Assembly (NCBI GenBank): GCA_030583665.1 | Contig: CP129469.1 | Location: 1,240,001 to 1,304,000 of the forward strand | Length of the DNA stretch: 64,000 nt | From: Candidatus Jettenia sp. AMX2 | Lineage (GTDB): Bacteria; Planctomycetota; Brocadiia; Brocadiales; Brocadiaceae | Reading direction: 5' to 3' | In this document: piece after piece, positions 46,111 to 55,588 of the stretch | Layout: each line of letters opens with the position of its first letter | Position numbering within the stretch: position 1 is the stretch's first letter | Program-made: the position numbers and the translations under genes | Notes under the pieces: model-generated | Told to the model about the DNA's origin: nothing | The model's input: the letters and a program-made list of their open reading frames with translations, nothing else | Database searches by the model: none

Positions 46111-46129
46111 TGCTTATCTCCCTGATGCA

Positions 46130-47083
46130 TTATTTGTTTTTAGTAACAGTACGTACAATTTCCCCTATCTCCTGGTTCATGTTAAGAACTGCCTCCCTGC
46201 TAGCTTCTTTCCAGGCACTCATACCGTATTTTTCATTCCAAGGCGGTGTGTTATAGGCATAAAGGATAGAACGTGAAGCATTAATGATGGCTCCAAGGCC
46301 ATCCGGATTAAAACAGCATGCAAGATCTTTCGCTGTGGCACCCTGGGCACCGTAGCCTGGCACAAGAAAGTAGGCGGAGGGTATGATTCCCCGCAGGGTG
46401 GCTATTTCCTGCGGAAATGTTGCTCCAATAACTGCCCCGACAGCGCTGTATCCCTGTTTGCCTATTAATTCTTTTCCCCATTCCTGTGTCTTTTTTGCAA
46501 TAACCTCATGAAGCCGTCTGTTTTCACACATCAGATCCTGAAATTCTCCGGAGAGCGGGTTCGATGTTTTTACCAGAATAAAAACGCCTTTATGGTATCT
46601 TTTCGCTGCATGAATAAACGGGAGAATGCTGTCGGTTCCCAAAAACGGGTTAATGGTGACAGCATCACAGGGAAACGGGGTTTCAACCGCATTATTGATA
46701 CAAACCTCTCCAAGGTGAGCGTTGGCATAAGCCTCTGCGGTACCGGGCACATCGCCTCTTTTGATATCTCCGATAACAATAAGTCCTTTTTGTTTTGCAT
46801 ATTTGATAGTCTCGGTGTATGCCCAGATTCCCCACCAGCCATACAATTCATAAAACGCAATCTGTGGTTTTACGATGCCAACAAACGGCACAATAGTATC
46901 GATCATTTCCAGATTAAATTCAAGAATAACATGTGCTGCATATTCAAAGGAATGTTTTTTTAAAACAAGAAACCTTTTCTTAAATGATTCTGGAATAAGT
47001 TTAAAATAAGGGTCCAGTCCTACTGCGATGCAGCTTTGTTTTTTTTGAATGGTACTGATAAGGTTGTCTGCGAAATTTTCCAT
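46130..47083 (-). CDS. pyrF: orotidine 5'-phosphate decarboxylase, long (type 2) form
   Basis: The 317-residue enzyme converts OMP to UMP. IAVGLDPY at the start, KPQIAFYELYGWWG, and the catalytic Lys-Asp stretch GDIKRGDVPGTAEAYA identify the longer subgroup 2. FLVPGYGAQGAT is the phosphate-binding loop. The gene lies between trpG/pabA (46 bases upstream) and the cyclase gene. Confidence 0.95.
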   Translation of the reverse strand: MENFADNLISTIQKKQSCIAVGLDPYFKLIPESFKKRFLVLKKHSFEYAAHVILEFNLEMIDTIVPFVGIVKPQIAFYELYGWWGIWAYTETIKYAKQKGLIVIGDIKRGDVPGTAEAYANAHLGEVCINNAVETPFPCDAVTINPFLGTDSILPFIHAAKRYHKGVFILVKTSNPLSGEFQDLMCENRRLHEVIAKKTQEWGKELIGKQGYSAVGAVIGATFPQEIATLRGIIPSAYFLVPGYGAQGATAKDLACCFNPDGLGAIINASRSILYAYNTPPWNEKYGMSAWKEASREAVLNMNQEIGEIVRTVTKNK

Positions 47084-47129
47084 GTGGGGAGATGCGATTC
47101 ATTTCAAATGAAGTTTTTCCAGAGCAATA

Positions 47130-47693
47130 TTACATTGCTAAAAAATTTTTCAGAAGTTTTGGTCCCTCTTCTGTCAAAAAAGATTCGGGGTGAAACTGGA
47201 CTCCTTCCAGGGGATAATTCTTGTGGCGTATCCCCATGATTTCATCATCATCAGCCCTTGCCGTGACCTCTATGCATCCGGGGAGGGTATCTTCTCTTAC
47301 AATAAGAGAATGATATCGTGTTGCAAGAAATGGATTGGCAAGTCCCTCAAAAATGGTTTTTCCGTCATGGGTAATCAGAGATGTTTTTCCATGCATAAGT
47401 CTGCGTGCACGGACTATTTCTGCACCATAGGTATAAGCGATACATTGGTGCCCCAAGCAAACCCCAAGAATCGGTATTTTACCGGAAAAGTGCTTTATGA
47501 TATCGTTGGAAATACCTGCTTCTTTCGGTGTGCAAGGGCCGGGAGATATGATTATATGCGTTGGCTTTTTTTCTTCAATTCTTTCGGTTCCAATCCTGTC
47601 ATTTCTAAATACTTCCATTTCTGCGCCAAATGCACCTATTTGCTGTACAAGGTTGTACGTGAAAGAATCATAATTATCAATAATGATTATCAT
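47130..47693 (-). CDS. trpG: anthranilate/aminodeoxychorismate synthase glutaminase subunit
   Basis: The 187-residue class I amidotransferase has IIDNYDSFTYNLVQ, the oxyanion strand ISPGPCTPKEAG, the nucleophile in LGVCLGHQCIAY and FHPESFLTEEG. It serves tryptophan synthesis, folate synthesis (pabA), or both. No trpE or pabB is adjacent, so the two names cannot be separated. Confidence 0.92.
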   Translation of the reverse strand: MIIIIDNYDSFTYNLVQQIGAFGAEMEVFRNDRIGTERIEEKKPTHIIISPGPCTPKEAGISNDIIKHFSGKIPILGVCLGHQCIAYTYGAEIVRARRLMHGKTSLITHDGKTIFEGLANPFLATRYHSLIVREDTLPGCIEVTARADDDEIMGIRHKNYPLEGVQFHPESFLTEEGPKLLKNFLAM

Positions 47694-47823
47694 GGCAGTT
47701 TCTGTTTTTCCTCAGAAGACAGATGGTAACAAAATACATTGAGAATATCAAAGAGATTTTTAAACGTTAATAAGATATATTACCACAGAAACTTACAATA
47801 AATATCCATGTCGTAAAAAGAGC

Positions 47824-47851
47824 TTGACAATAATAATTTATTTGTTACAAT
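47824..47851 (+). promoter_or_regulatory. sigma-70-type promoter
   Basis: TTGACA at 47824-47829 and TACAAT at 47846-47851, with a 16-base spacer. Confidence 0.8.
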
Positions 47852-47857
47852 TCCATT

Positions 47858-47987
47858 CTGGGAACCCATCGATTTCCGATAGAGGAATAACCAGGGGGCA
47901 GACCTTTTAAAAAGGATTTTAAGTAGTCGTAATGAGCACGGCAAGGGTAGATTTCAAACAAGATAAAGTGGGGTAACCCACTTTTTT
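47858..47987 (+). ncRNA. candidate small RNA or nusA attenuator leader
   Basis: A transcript from the promoter at 47824 would be about 130 bases long and end at a good terminator. It can form CTGG/CCAG closing a stem that holds TTCC/GGAA, and a CCTTTT/AAAAGG stem. It has no convincing reading frame. It does not match the motifs of 4.5S RNA, TPP, FMN, cobalamin, fluoride or GEMM elements that I can recall. Confidence 0.55.
47966..47987 (+). terminator. rho-independent terminator
   Basis: AAGTGGG (47966-47972), loop GTAA, CCCACTT (47977-47983), then a T-run to 47987. Confidence 0.88.
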
Positions 47988-48143
47988 GTTTTAATAACCT
48001 GAAGTTTTTATGGAAAAAATTAAAATTTCATGTTAAGCATATTATTTTATTAAAGAGATTGCACTTATACTTCCTCCTTTAATGCCGTACCGCAGAGCAA
48101 GGCAGGGCTATTTTATCATTCATTTGGATTGTGCAGAATATTT

Positions 48144-49220
48144 ATGGATAAGGAAAGTTTATTACGTTTAGTAGATAGTTTACACAGGGATAAAGAGATT
48201 GCAAAGGATGTTGTTTTTCAGGGAATAGAGGCCGCTTTAACTACTGCTGCGAAAAAACATTTTAGGTCGCAAGGCGCAATTTCCGTCAGGATTGACAGAA
48301 ATACCGGGGAAATTATTGCAATGGAGGGAGATCACAGGATCGACCCTTCCGAATTGGGAAGAATCACTGCTCAAACTGCCAAACAGGTTATTATCCAGAA
48401 AATACGGGAAGCTGAGCGTGATGTAATTTATGAGGATTTTACCGGCAGAAAAGGTTCCATTGTCAGCGGTACGGTGCAGAGGTTTGAGGGGTCTGCAATT
48501 ATTGTCAATCTTGGCAAAACGGAAGGAATCTTACAGAAGTCAGAGCAGATTGCAGATGAACATTACAATGTAGGTGAACGCATCAGGGCAATTGTCCTTG
48601 ATGTGAAGAAGACCGGATCGCGGGTAAGAATATTATTGTCAAGGTCACACCCTGATTTTGTTTACAGACTTTTTGAACTGGAAGTGCCTGAGATTGCAGA
48701 GGGCACCATTGAAATAAAAGCGCTTGCAAGGGAACCTGGCCACAGAACGAAGATAGCGGTAATATCAAGTGATCCAAATGTTGATAGTGTTGGTGCTTGT
48801 GTTGGCATTCGCGGAGCCAGGATTAAGAACATTGTTGACGAATTAAATGGTGAAAAAATTGATATTATCAGATGGTCTGACGATCCTGGGTTATTATTGC
48901 CGAATGCGTTGAAACCAGCCGAAGTTTCCGGAATTATGTTATCTTCGGAAAACAAGGTTGCAACGATTGTAGTGCCGAACGAACAGCTTTCGTTGGCAAT
49001 CGGGAAGCGGGGACAGAATGTGCGCCTTGCATCACGTTTGACATTTTGGGATATTGACATAATAACAGAATCAGAACTTGAAGAGCGGCAGAAGCAAAGC
49101 TCCGGAGGGCTTGCAGAGATAACCGGAACGGCAAAGGATCTCACAAATAATGAGAAGAGAGTAAATAATGAAGAAATTCATAAGACTCTTGAAACAGGTG
49201 ATGAAATAAGAGAATTGTAA
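48144..49220 (+). CDS. nusA: transcription termination/antitermination factor NusA
   Basis: The 358-residue protein starts at MDKESLLR (48144). It holds the N-terminal RNA polymerase-binding domain, the S1 domain (GSIVSGTVQRFEGSAIIVNLG) and two KH domains (VGIRGARIKNIVDELNGEKI; LAIGKRGQNVRLAS). It modulates pausing, termination and rRNA antitermination. The usual upstream partner rimP is absent. The gene starts the plus-strand cluster with infB 37 bases behind. Confidence 0.95.
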   Translation: MDKESLLRLVDSLHRDKEIAKDVVFQGIEAALTTAAKKHFRSQGAISVRIDRNTGEIIAMEGDHRIDPSELGRITAQTAKQVIIQKIREAERDVIYEDFTGRKGSIVSGTVQRFEGSAIIVNLGKTEGILQKSEQIADEHYNVGERIRAIVLDVKKTGSRVRILLSRSHPDFVYRLFELEVPEIAEGTIEIKALAREPGHRTKIAVISSDPNVDSVGACVGIRGARIKNIVDELNGEKIDIIRWSDDPGLLLPNALKPAEVSGIMLSSENKVATIVVPNEQLSLAIGKRGQNVRLASRLTFWDIDIITESELEERQKQSSGGLAEITGTAKDLTNNEKRVNNEEIHKTLETGDEIREL

Positions 49221-49257
49221 ATTTTTTAAAAAATTCAGTTTTTGATTGGGAGTCTAA

Positions 49258-51483
49258 ATGGAAAAAATCAGGATCAGTTCACTTGCGAAAGAACTAGGAG
49301 TAAAGAGTTGCCTATTAATCGAGAAATGTCATGAGAAGGGGCTGGCTCATATTACTCATCACGCAAATACCCTAGCACCTGAGCAAGCAGAAATGATACG
49401 TCAATTGTTCCAGCCAGGTAAAAAGGCAGCTCCCGAAAAAGAAGAAGGTAAAGTAAAGGAGGTTGTTCCGCAAGTTGCTGAACAAAAAAAAGATGTCAGG
49501 GATGTATCCCAGGTCACTCCGGTTGCAAAAACCGTCCAGCCGAATAGGGTTGTCAGTATCCATAAGGGAGTCACTTCCCAGCAGCAGCTTGTTAAGGTAA
49601 CGCCTGTTAAAACGCTTTGGAAAAGAAAACATCGGCCGGCCCCAGTGACGTCCAGGAAGAAAGATCATATGCGGGTGGTTGCTGAGACGAAAAAACCGGT
49701 ACCGAAGGAGAAAGGGACAGTAATTATAATGGAGCCACCAATAACCGTAAAAGATATTTCTTTCAGATTAGGGATCCGTGCCAATGAAATTATTACCAAG
49801 TTGCTTCTTGGGTATAATATTCGTGCCACAATAAATCAGATATTAAAGGAAGATATTGTTGAATTATTAGGTGTTGAATATGGAGTGGAAATTAAAGTAA
49901 AACGAAGAGAAGCAGTGGGGGAGCAGGATTTTATCGGTCAACAGATATCCACGAATGTTGAGGATATGGTATATCGTGCACCAATTGTAACATTCCTGGG
50001 GCATGTTGATCATGGTAAAACATCCCTTCTTGACAGTATCCGCCAGACTGATGTTGCTGCCGGAGAAGTGGGCGGGATTACCCAGCATATAGGCGCCTAT
50101 AAAGTAGAAATGAACGGAAAGCATGTGGTATTTCTGGATACGCCAGGTCACGAGGCTTTCACCGCAATGCGGGCAAGGGGAGCGAATGTTACCGATGTTG
50201 TAGTGCTTGTTGTGGCTGCTGATGACGGGGTAATGCCCCAGACGGAAGAGGCGATAAATCATGCCAAGGCTGCAAATGTACCGATTGTTGTCGCTGTGAA
50301 TAAAATTGATAAACCGGGTGCCAATCCGCTGCGTGTAAAACAGCAGCTTTCAGGTTTGGACCTGATTCCGGAAGATTGGGGCGGGAAAACCCAGTTTGTT
50401 GAAACTTCTGCGGTAACGAAAAAAGGTATTGATGTTTTACTGGAAAGGCTTCTTCTGGAGTCTGAAATCCTTGAATTGAAAGCGAACCCGAAAAACCCTG
50501 CGAGAGGTGTGGTACTGGAGGCCCATTTGAGTGAAGGAAGGGGTGTTGTTGCCAACGTCCTTGTACAAGACGGTACTTTACGTCACGGAGATATTATTCT
50601 GTGCGGGAAAACATTCGGAAGGGCACGTCTCATGACAAATGACAGGGGGGTGGAAGTAAAGGAGTCCGGCCCGTCAACACCAGTATCTGTCTCTGATTTC
50701 TCAGAAGTTCCTGAAGCAGGCGACAAATTTTTTGTTGTCAGTGATATCCAAAAAGCAAGGGAAATTGCACAGGAGAGACAAAAGAGGGAGCGGGAAACTT
50801 TTTTGACAAGGTATCAGCATGTTACCCTGGATAACCTTTACTCTAAAATTGCAGAGGGGAAGGTTAAGGAAATCAAAATAATATTGAAGGCCGATTATAA
50901 AGGTTCGGTTGAAGTACTTAAAAAAGCATTGGAAGTACTGTCAACGACTGAGATCAAAGTAAGGATTTTACATTCTGGTGTAGGGGGAATTACTGAATCC
51001 GACGTGCTTCTTGCTGATGCATCAGATGCGTTTGTAATCGGGTTTTATGTTACTGCGGAAGACAAGGCTCGGATACTCGCGGAAGAGAAAGGAGTAGAGA
51101 TAAGGCTTTACAAAATTATCTATGATGCGACAAACGAAATAAGAGCCGCCATGGAAGGCATGTTGGAGCCTGAATCTAAGGAGGTTGTATTAGGCCAGGT
51201 TGAAATACGGCTTGTTTACAATATATCGAGAGTTGGCAATGTCGCAGGCTGTTATGTAAAATCAGGCAAGATTACAAGAAATGCCCTTGTTCGTTTAATC
51301 CGCAATAATATTATTATCTATGACGGGAAACTGGAATCGTTAAGGATTGTTAAGGAGGATGTCAAAGAGGTGAGGGCTGGTTTTGAATGTGGACTAAAGA
51401 TTGCTGGTTATGACGATATCAAAGTAGGTGATATTGTAGAGGCATATGAGGTGCAAAAAATTGCACGTACCTTAGTCGGATAG
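49258..51483 (+). CDS. infB: translation initiation factor IF-2
   Basis: The 741-residue GTPase places initiator tRNA on the ribosome. The N-terminal IF2_N domain ([20 protein letters not shown]) is followed by a Lys/Pro/Val-rich linker and a second IF2_N-type unit ([20 protein letters not shown]). The G domain has [20 protein letters not shown] and VNKIDKPGA. Domains II to IV complete the protein ([12 protein letters not shown] near 650). The length is at the short end for the family because the linker is short. Confidence 0.97.
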   Translation: MEKIRISSLAKELGVKSCLLIEKCHEKGLAHITHHANTLAPEQAEMIRQLFQPGKKAAPEKEEGKVKEVVPQVAEQKKDVRDVSQVTPVAKTVQPNRVVSIHKGVTSQQQLVKVTPVKTLWKRKHRPAPVTSRKKDHMRVVAETKKPVPKEKGTVIIMEPPITVKDISFRLGIRANEIITKLLLGYNIRATINQILKEDIVELLGVEYGVEIKVKRREAVGEQDFIGQQISTNVEDMVYRAPIVTFLGHVDHGKTSLLDSIRQTDVAAGEVGGITQHIGAYKVEMNGKHVVFLDTPGHEAFTAMRARGANVTDVVVLVVAADDGVMPQTEEAINHAKAANVPIVVAVNKIDKPGANPLRVKQQLSGLDLIPEDWGGKTQFVETSAVTKKGIDVLLERLLLESEILELKANPKNPARGVVLEAHLSEGRGVVANVLVQDGTLRHGDIILCGKTFGRARLMTNDRGVEVKESGPSTPVSVSDFSEVPEAGDKFFVVSDIQKAREIAQERQKRERETFLTRYQHVTLDNLYSKIAEGKVKEIKIILKADYKGSVEVLKKALEVLSTTEIKVRILHSGVGGITESDVLLADASDAFVIGFYVTAEDKARILAEEKGVEIRLYKIIYDATNEIRAAMEGMLEPESKEVVLGQVEIRLVYNISRVGNVAGCYVKSGKITRNALVRLIRNNIIIYDGKLESLRIVKEDVKEVRAGFECGLKIAGYDDIKVGDIVEAYEVQKIARTLVG

Positions 51484-51553
51484 CAGTACCATATACATCC
51501 TGTTCGCATCATAATATCAACGAGGTAAAATCACAAGAAGACAATTCCGGGAT

Positions 51554-51865
51554 ATGAATCTTGAATTTTCTGAATCGGATAATGCAGTTGTCGGTTTTTT
51601 ACATATTCGCCTGGTAATGAGGAGCGCAGGCACTTTAAAAGACAAACGCCGTATTATTAAGAGCCTGAAAGACCGTCTTCAAAACAGATTTAATATATCG
51701 ATTGCAGAAATCGGGTCTTTAGATCATTGCCAATATTCTGAATTAGGGATTGTTATGGTAGGAAATGACAACAGGTATGTGAATGGTGTTTTATCAAATG
51801 TGATAAAAATAATCCGTTGTGTGGCCCTTGTGGAACTTGTAGATTACAAACTGGAGTTTTTGTAA
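51554..51865 (+). CDS. DUF503 (YlxP-like) protein
   Basis: The 103-residue protein matches YlxP, a small ribosome-associated or RNA-binding family often between infB and rbfA. MRSAGTLKDKRRIIKSLKDR, RLQNRFNISIAEIGSLD and YSELGIVMVGND are the family strands. An N-terminal 15 residues (NLEFSESDNAVVGFL) are slightly longer than usual. The position in the cluster supports the call. Confidence 0.88.
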   Translation: MNLEFSESDNAVVGFLHIRLVMRSAGTLKDKRRIIKSLKDRLQNRFNISIAEIGSLDHCQYSELGIVMVGNDNRYVNGVLSNVIKIIRCVALVELVDYKLEFL

Positions 51866-51939
51866 AATCGCTTAAATAAAATAAGAATTCCTGTATAATA
51901 TAATTATGGTTTCTTTCCCGGCAAAAGAAAGGGGACGGG

Positions 51940-52314
51940 ATGTCTTCGAGAAGAATCGAGAGATTGTCCGAGGCAATCAAACAGGAAGTAAGTAAGGTAA
52001 TTCTTTACAAACTGAAAGATCCTCGGGTAAGTTTCATTACGGTTACAAAAGTTGAAGTAACGTCTGATCTGAAAAGGGCCAGGGTATATATTTCTGTAAT
52101 GGGTGATGAAAAGGTGCAGCAAAAGACGCTGCTGGGTATAGAGCGTGCGAAAGGCTTTATCCAATCTGAGGTTGGCGCACAATTGCACATACGTTATACC
52201 CCGGTATTGACATTTTATCTGGACGAATCGGTTAAAAAAAGTATTCGTATTTCAAAACTTATTGATGACGCTGTTAAAGGGAGTGAGGTAAATAGAGAAG
52301 GTGAGTCAGAATAA
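51940..52314 (+). CDS. rbfA: ribosome-binding factor A
   Basis: The 124-residue protein assists 16S rRNA maturation in the 30S subunit. RRIERLSEAIKQEVSKVI, LKDPRV, VTVTKVEVTSDLKRARVYISV-type strands and the RYTPVLTFYLDESV end are present. GGGACGGG-like purines precede the ATG. The stop TAA overlaps the hisG start by one base (TAATG). Confidence 0.95.
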   Translation: MSSRRIERLSEAIKQEVSKVILYKLKDPRVSFITVTKVEVTSDLKRARVYISVMGDEKVQQKTLLGIERAKGFIQSEVGAQLHIRYTPVLTFYLDESVKKSIRISKLIDDAVKGSEVNREGESE

Positions 52315-53186
52315 TGAATAAACTGTGTTTGGGTTTGCCGAAAGGTAGCCTTCAGGAGGCTACCATTGATATGATGAAAAAAGCAGGGTATACAGTACGG
52401 GTCAATCCACGTTCGTATTATCCAACTATTGACGACGAAGAAATTACGGTAAGATTGATCAGACCGCAGGATATGTCACGATATGTGGAAAAGGGCATTG
52501 TTGATACAGGCCTGACGGGCGCAGACTGGGTGAAAGAAGCAGGTTCAGATATTAAGATTGTGGTAAGTTTAGTCTATGCAAAACAACAGTTAACAAAGGT
52601 AAAATGGGTTTTGGCTGTTCCTGAAGACTCGGTGATAGCGTCTGTAGCTGATTTGCAAGGAAAAAAAATTGCAACGGAACTGGTGAATGTAACGCGGCAA
52701 TACCTTGCAGAGCGGGGAGTTGTTGCTGACATCGAATTTTCTCATGGTGCAACAGAAGCAAAGGCACCTGATCTGGTAGATGCAATCGTGGAACTTACGG
52801 AAACCGGCAGCAGTTTAAGGGCAAACAGACTCCGCATTGTGGAAACTATCATGGAATCCTCTACACTTCTTATTGCGAATCACAACGCATGGAAGGATGA
52901 GTGGAAACGTAAAAAAATAGAGAATCTTGCGATGCTTTTTGAAGGGGCTATTATTGCCAGGGAAAAGGTCGGGTTGAAGATGAATGTGGCAAACGGATCT
53001 CTTGATCTGGTATTAAAAATATTACCGGCATTAAGGAAGCCAACGATTTCTACTCTGGTAGAGGGGGCCGGCTATGCGATTGAAACCGTGCTGGATGAAA
53101 CTATTGCAAGGAAGATTACCCCTGAGCTCAAAAGGGCAGGAGCAGAGGGAATTATTGAATATCCTTTAAACAAAGTCATTCTTTAG
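52314..53186 (+). CDS. hisG: ATP phosphoribosyltransferase, long form
   Basis: The 290-residue enzyme starts histidine synthesis. GLPKGSLQEATIDMMKKAGY, the substrate-binding YVEKGIVDTGLTGADWV and the PRPP loop region DAIVELTETGSSLRAN are clear. The C-terminal ACT-like regulatory domain (LVLKILPALRKPTISTL) makes it the HisZ-independent long form, sensitive to histidine. Its place directly behind rbfA, with start-stop overlap, is an uncommon gene order. Confidence 0.95.
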   Translation: MNKLCLGLPKGSLQEATIDMMKKAGYTVRVNPRSYYPTIDDEEITVRLIRPQDMSRYVEKGIVDTGLTGADWVKEAGSDIKIVVSLVYAKQQLTKVKWVLAVPEDSVIASVADLQGKKIATELVNVTRQYLAERGVVADIEFSHGATEAKAPDLVDAIVELTETGSSLRANRLRIVETIMESSTLLIANHNAWKDEWKRKKIENLAMLFEGAIIAREKVGLKMNVANGSLDLVLKILPALRKPTISTLVEGAGYAIETVLDETIARKITPELKRAGAEGIIEYPLNKVIL

Positions 53187-53233
53187 TGAAGAGGTGATTA
53201 TCGGTATGGATATTCAAATACAGAATAAAAAGT

Positions 53234-54793
53234 ATGAAATATCTTGTTATGAAAACTTTTAAGATCTTTTCCATAACAATCCTATCCATAAGTTATTTGG
53301 GATGCAATGGCATTTCTGCAAGGCAGGTTATTCAACCCGATAATACGGAGACAGCTATGGTAAACATGCAGGAAAAGGCGTATGCACACTTTTGTACCGG
53401 CTATTTTTTTATGCTGGATGGGGATTGGGAAAATGCAGCAGAGAATTTTGAGAAAGCATTACAGTTTGATAATTCGTCAGAGAGGATTATCCGTCATTTA
53501 GCTACCTGTTACTTTCGACTGGGAAATGAAGAAAAAGCGATTTCCTTTATTGAAAAACTGGCCAGGATGAAGCCGGATGAATTCAGTATCCATTATTCCC
53601 TGGCAACCCTTTATGAGCTCGCTGGCAGGAGCGACGATGCCATTGTAGAATACGAACGTGCGCGACAGTGTAAAATTACACCGTTTGATTCTGTTTTTTT
53701 GACAGATATTTTATACAGACTTGCCAATCTCTATATGCAAAAGGGGATGACAGAAGAAGGGGTAGAATGTTACAAAAGCATGCTGGACACGAAATTGGTA
53801 AGCGAACCTGCAAAGATATATTATGAAATAGGTCTGAGATATTTTGAAATAAATAATATGGAAAAGGCCGTGGAGTATTTTTTGTTGGCAAAACAGGCCG
53901 ATCCGAACTTAAACCACGCCAGTTTATATCTTACTTTTAGCTACGACGGGCTTGGTGATTATGAGAATGCAATTCGTGAGGCAAATAAATTTTTACAAAA
54001 AGAGCCTGACAGTTGGATCATTCATCTTACTCTATCTGAAATATATGAGAAAATAAAAGATAAAACGAAGAGGGATGAAAATATTGAGAAAACCAGGGAA
54101 ATTCTGAAGAGAAATATAAATACCGGAAGTATAAATCCAAGAGAATACTATATATTAAGCCACATATACAGAAATCAACAGGAACTAAGCAAAGCAATTG
54201 CTGTTGTTGAAAATATGAAATTAATTCCTCTTGATAAAGAAACCTACCGGGATGTTCATTTCCTGTTAGCAAATCTTTACTACGAGAATAAGGATTTCGA
54301 TAAGGTTGAAAATGAGTTACTTATGACCTTAAAGTATGACCCTGATTTTCACGAGGCAAATAATTTTCTTGGTTATTTCTTTGCCGAAAATAATAAAAAT
54401 CTGGATAAGGCAATACAACTTATTCATAAGGCATTACAGGCAGAGCCTGAGAACGGGGCATATCTTGATAGTCTGGGTTGGGCCTATTATAAGAAAGCTC
54501 AAATGGATGGAGAAGATTACTATTTAACTATGGCGCTGCAAAAACTCAGCGAAGCTGTGCAATTTACAGAGGAACCTGATATCTATGAGCATATTGGAGA
54601 AGTTCATTATAGTCTTGGGAATTGGGATGAAGCAGTTAAGGCTTACGAGAAGGCTGAAGCTTTATATAAAAGGATACCTGGCCAGAGCGAAAAAGCAGAT
54701 GATATAACATACAAGCTGGATAAAATAAAAAGATTAATTTCAAAAGAAGATGCAAGCATGAGAACGGTAGAAACAGGTAAAATGCAAAAATAA
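53234..54793 (+). CDS. TPR-repeat lipoprotein
   Basis: The 519-residue protein begins with a lipoprotein-type signal (MKTFKIFSITILSISYLGC; the start may be the internal ATG at 53252). About ten tetratricopeptide units follow, for example AHFCTGYFFMLDGDWENAAE, RIIRHLATCYFRLGNEEKAI and PDIYEHIGEVHYSLGNWDEA. LGYFFAENNKNLDKAIQLI and YLDSLGWAYYKKAQ match the well-conserved C-terminal TPRs of outer-membrane assembly-type proteins in many phyla. It is likely a periplasmic scaffold. Its partner is unknown. Confidence 0.85.
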   Translation: MKYLVMKTFKIFSITILSISYLGCNGISARQVIQPDNTETAMVNMQEKAYAHFCTGYFFMLDGDWENAAENFEKALQFDNSSERIIRHLATCYFRLGNEEKAISFIEKLARMKPDEFSIHYSLATLYELAGRSDDAIVEYERARQCKITPFDSVFLTDILYRLANLYMQKGMTEEGVECYKSMLDTKLVSEPAKIYYEIGLRYFEINNMEKAVEYFLLAKQADPNLNHASLYLTFSYDGLGDYENAIREANKFLQKEPDSWIIHLTLSEIYEKIKDKTKRDENIEKTREILKRNINTGSINPREYYILSHIYRNQQELSKAIAVVENMKLIPLDKETYRDVHFLLANLYYENKDFDKVENELLMTLKYDPDFHEANNFLGYFFAENNKNLDKAIQLIHKALQAEPENGAYLDSLGWAYYKKAQMDGEDYYLTMALQKLSEAVQFTEEPDIYEHIGEVHYSLGNWDEAVKAYEKAEALYKRIPGQSEKADDITYKLDKIKRLISKEDASMRTVETGKMQK

Positions 54794-54811
54794 TCAGAAG
54801 AGAGAAAGAAA

Positions 54812-55570
54812 TTGGCTGGACATTCACACTGGGCAAGCATAAAGCATAAAAAAGGTGCTGCTGATGTTAAAAAGGGTAAAATATTTTCTAAACTCGCCCG
54901 CATGATTACTGTGGCAGCCAGGAAGGGTGGTGGCGATTCAGAAATGAATCCGAAACTACAGCTTGCCATAAGTAAAGCCCGTGCTGTCAATATGCCGAAA
55001 GAAAATATTGAACGTGCAATTCAGAAAGGTATAGGAGGAACAGCAGATGAGGGAGAATTATATGACTTATTATACGAGGGGTATGGACCTCATGGGGTAG
55101 CACTTATGGTTGATATCTTAACCGATAATAAAAACAGGACTGCACCTGAAATAAGAAAAATATTTGAACGTTTTGGGGGAAATTTGGGTGAATCAGGCTG
55201 CGTCTCATGGATGTTTGAAAAAAAGGGACTTATTGTTATCAGCAGTGATAATCTTAGTGAAGACGATTTGATGATTTCGGCACTGGAGGAAGGCGCCGAT
55301 GACTTGCAAAAAGTTGGCGATGCTTTTCAGGTGATTTGTTCACAGACTGATTTGTATGCAGTAAAAAAAGCCCTTGAAAGCAGAAACATTACGGTTGAAA
55401 GTGCTGAAGTATGCTGGATACCTAAAACAATCATCGACTTGGATGAAACAGCAGCAAGGAAAGTGTTCGGTCTCATACAAGCGCTTGAAGAACACGATGA
55501 TGTACAAGATGTATATCCAAACGTTACCGTTACGCAAGACCTTCTGAAAGAATTACAATCTGAACAATAG
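54812..55570 (+). CDS. YebC/PmpR-family regulatory protein
   Basis: The 252-residue protein starts at TTG 54812, the only position that gives the family N-terminus (AGHSHWASIKHKKGAADVKK); AGAGAGAAAG-like purines precede it. Conserved blocks are MPKENIERAIQKG, YEGYGPHGVALMVDILTDN and FGGNLGESGCVSWMF. Members act in translation of proline-rich stretches or as transcription regulators. It follows the TPR gene by 18 bases and converges with ftsH. Confidence 0.93.
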   Translation: MAGHSHWASIKHKKGAADVKKGKIFSKLARMITVAARKGGGDSEMNPKLQLAISKARAVNMPKENIERAIQKGIGGTADEGELYDLLYEGYGPHGVALMVDILTDNKNRTAPEIRKIFERFGGNLGESGCVSWMFEKKGLIVISSDNLSEDDLMISALEEGADDLQKVGDAFQVICSQTDLYAVKKALESRNITVESAEVCWIPKTIIDLDETAARKVFGLIQALEEHDDVQDVYPNVTVTQDLLKELQSEQ

Positions 55571-55588
55571 ATACCTTCCTCATTACCA

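Larger units (their letters stand above)
47694..48143. other. intergenic region with small-RNA-like transcript unit
   Basis: Between divergent trpG and nusA lie a good promoter, about 110 bases of structured sequence and a terminator (described separately), then 155 bases of AT-rich DNA leading to nusA. Confidence 0.7.

Noticed and set aside
47858-47987. 4.5S (SRP) RNA or a known riboswitch
   Set aside because: The GGAAGCAGCC-type SRP domain and the core motifs of the common riboswitch classes are missing.
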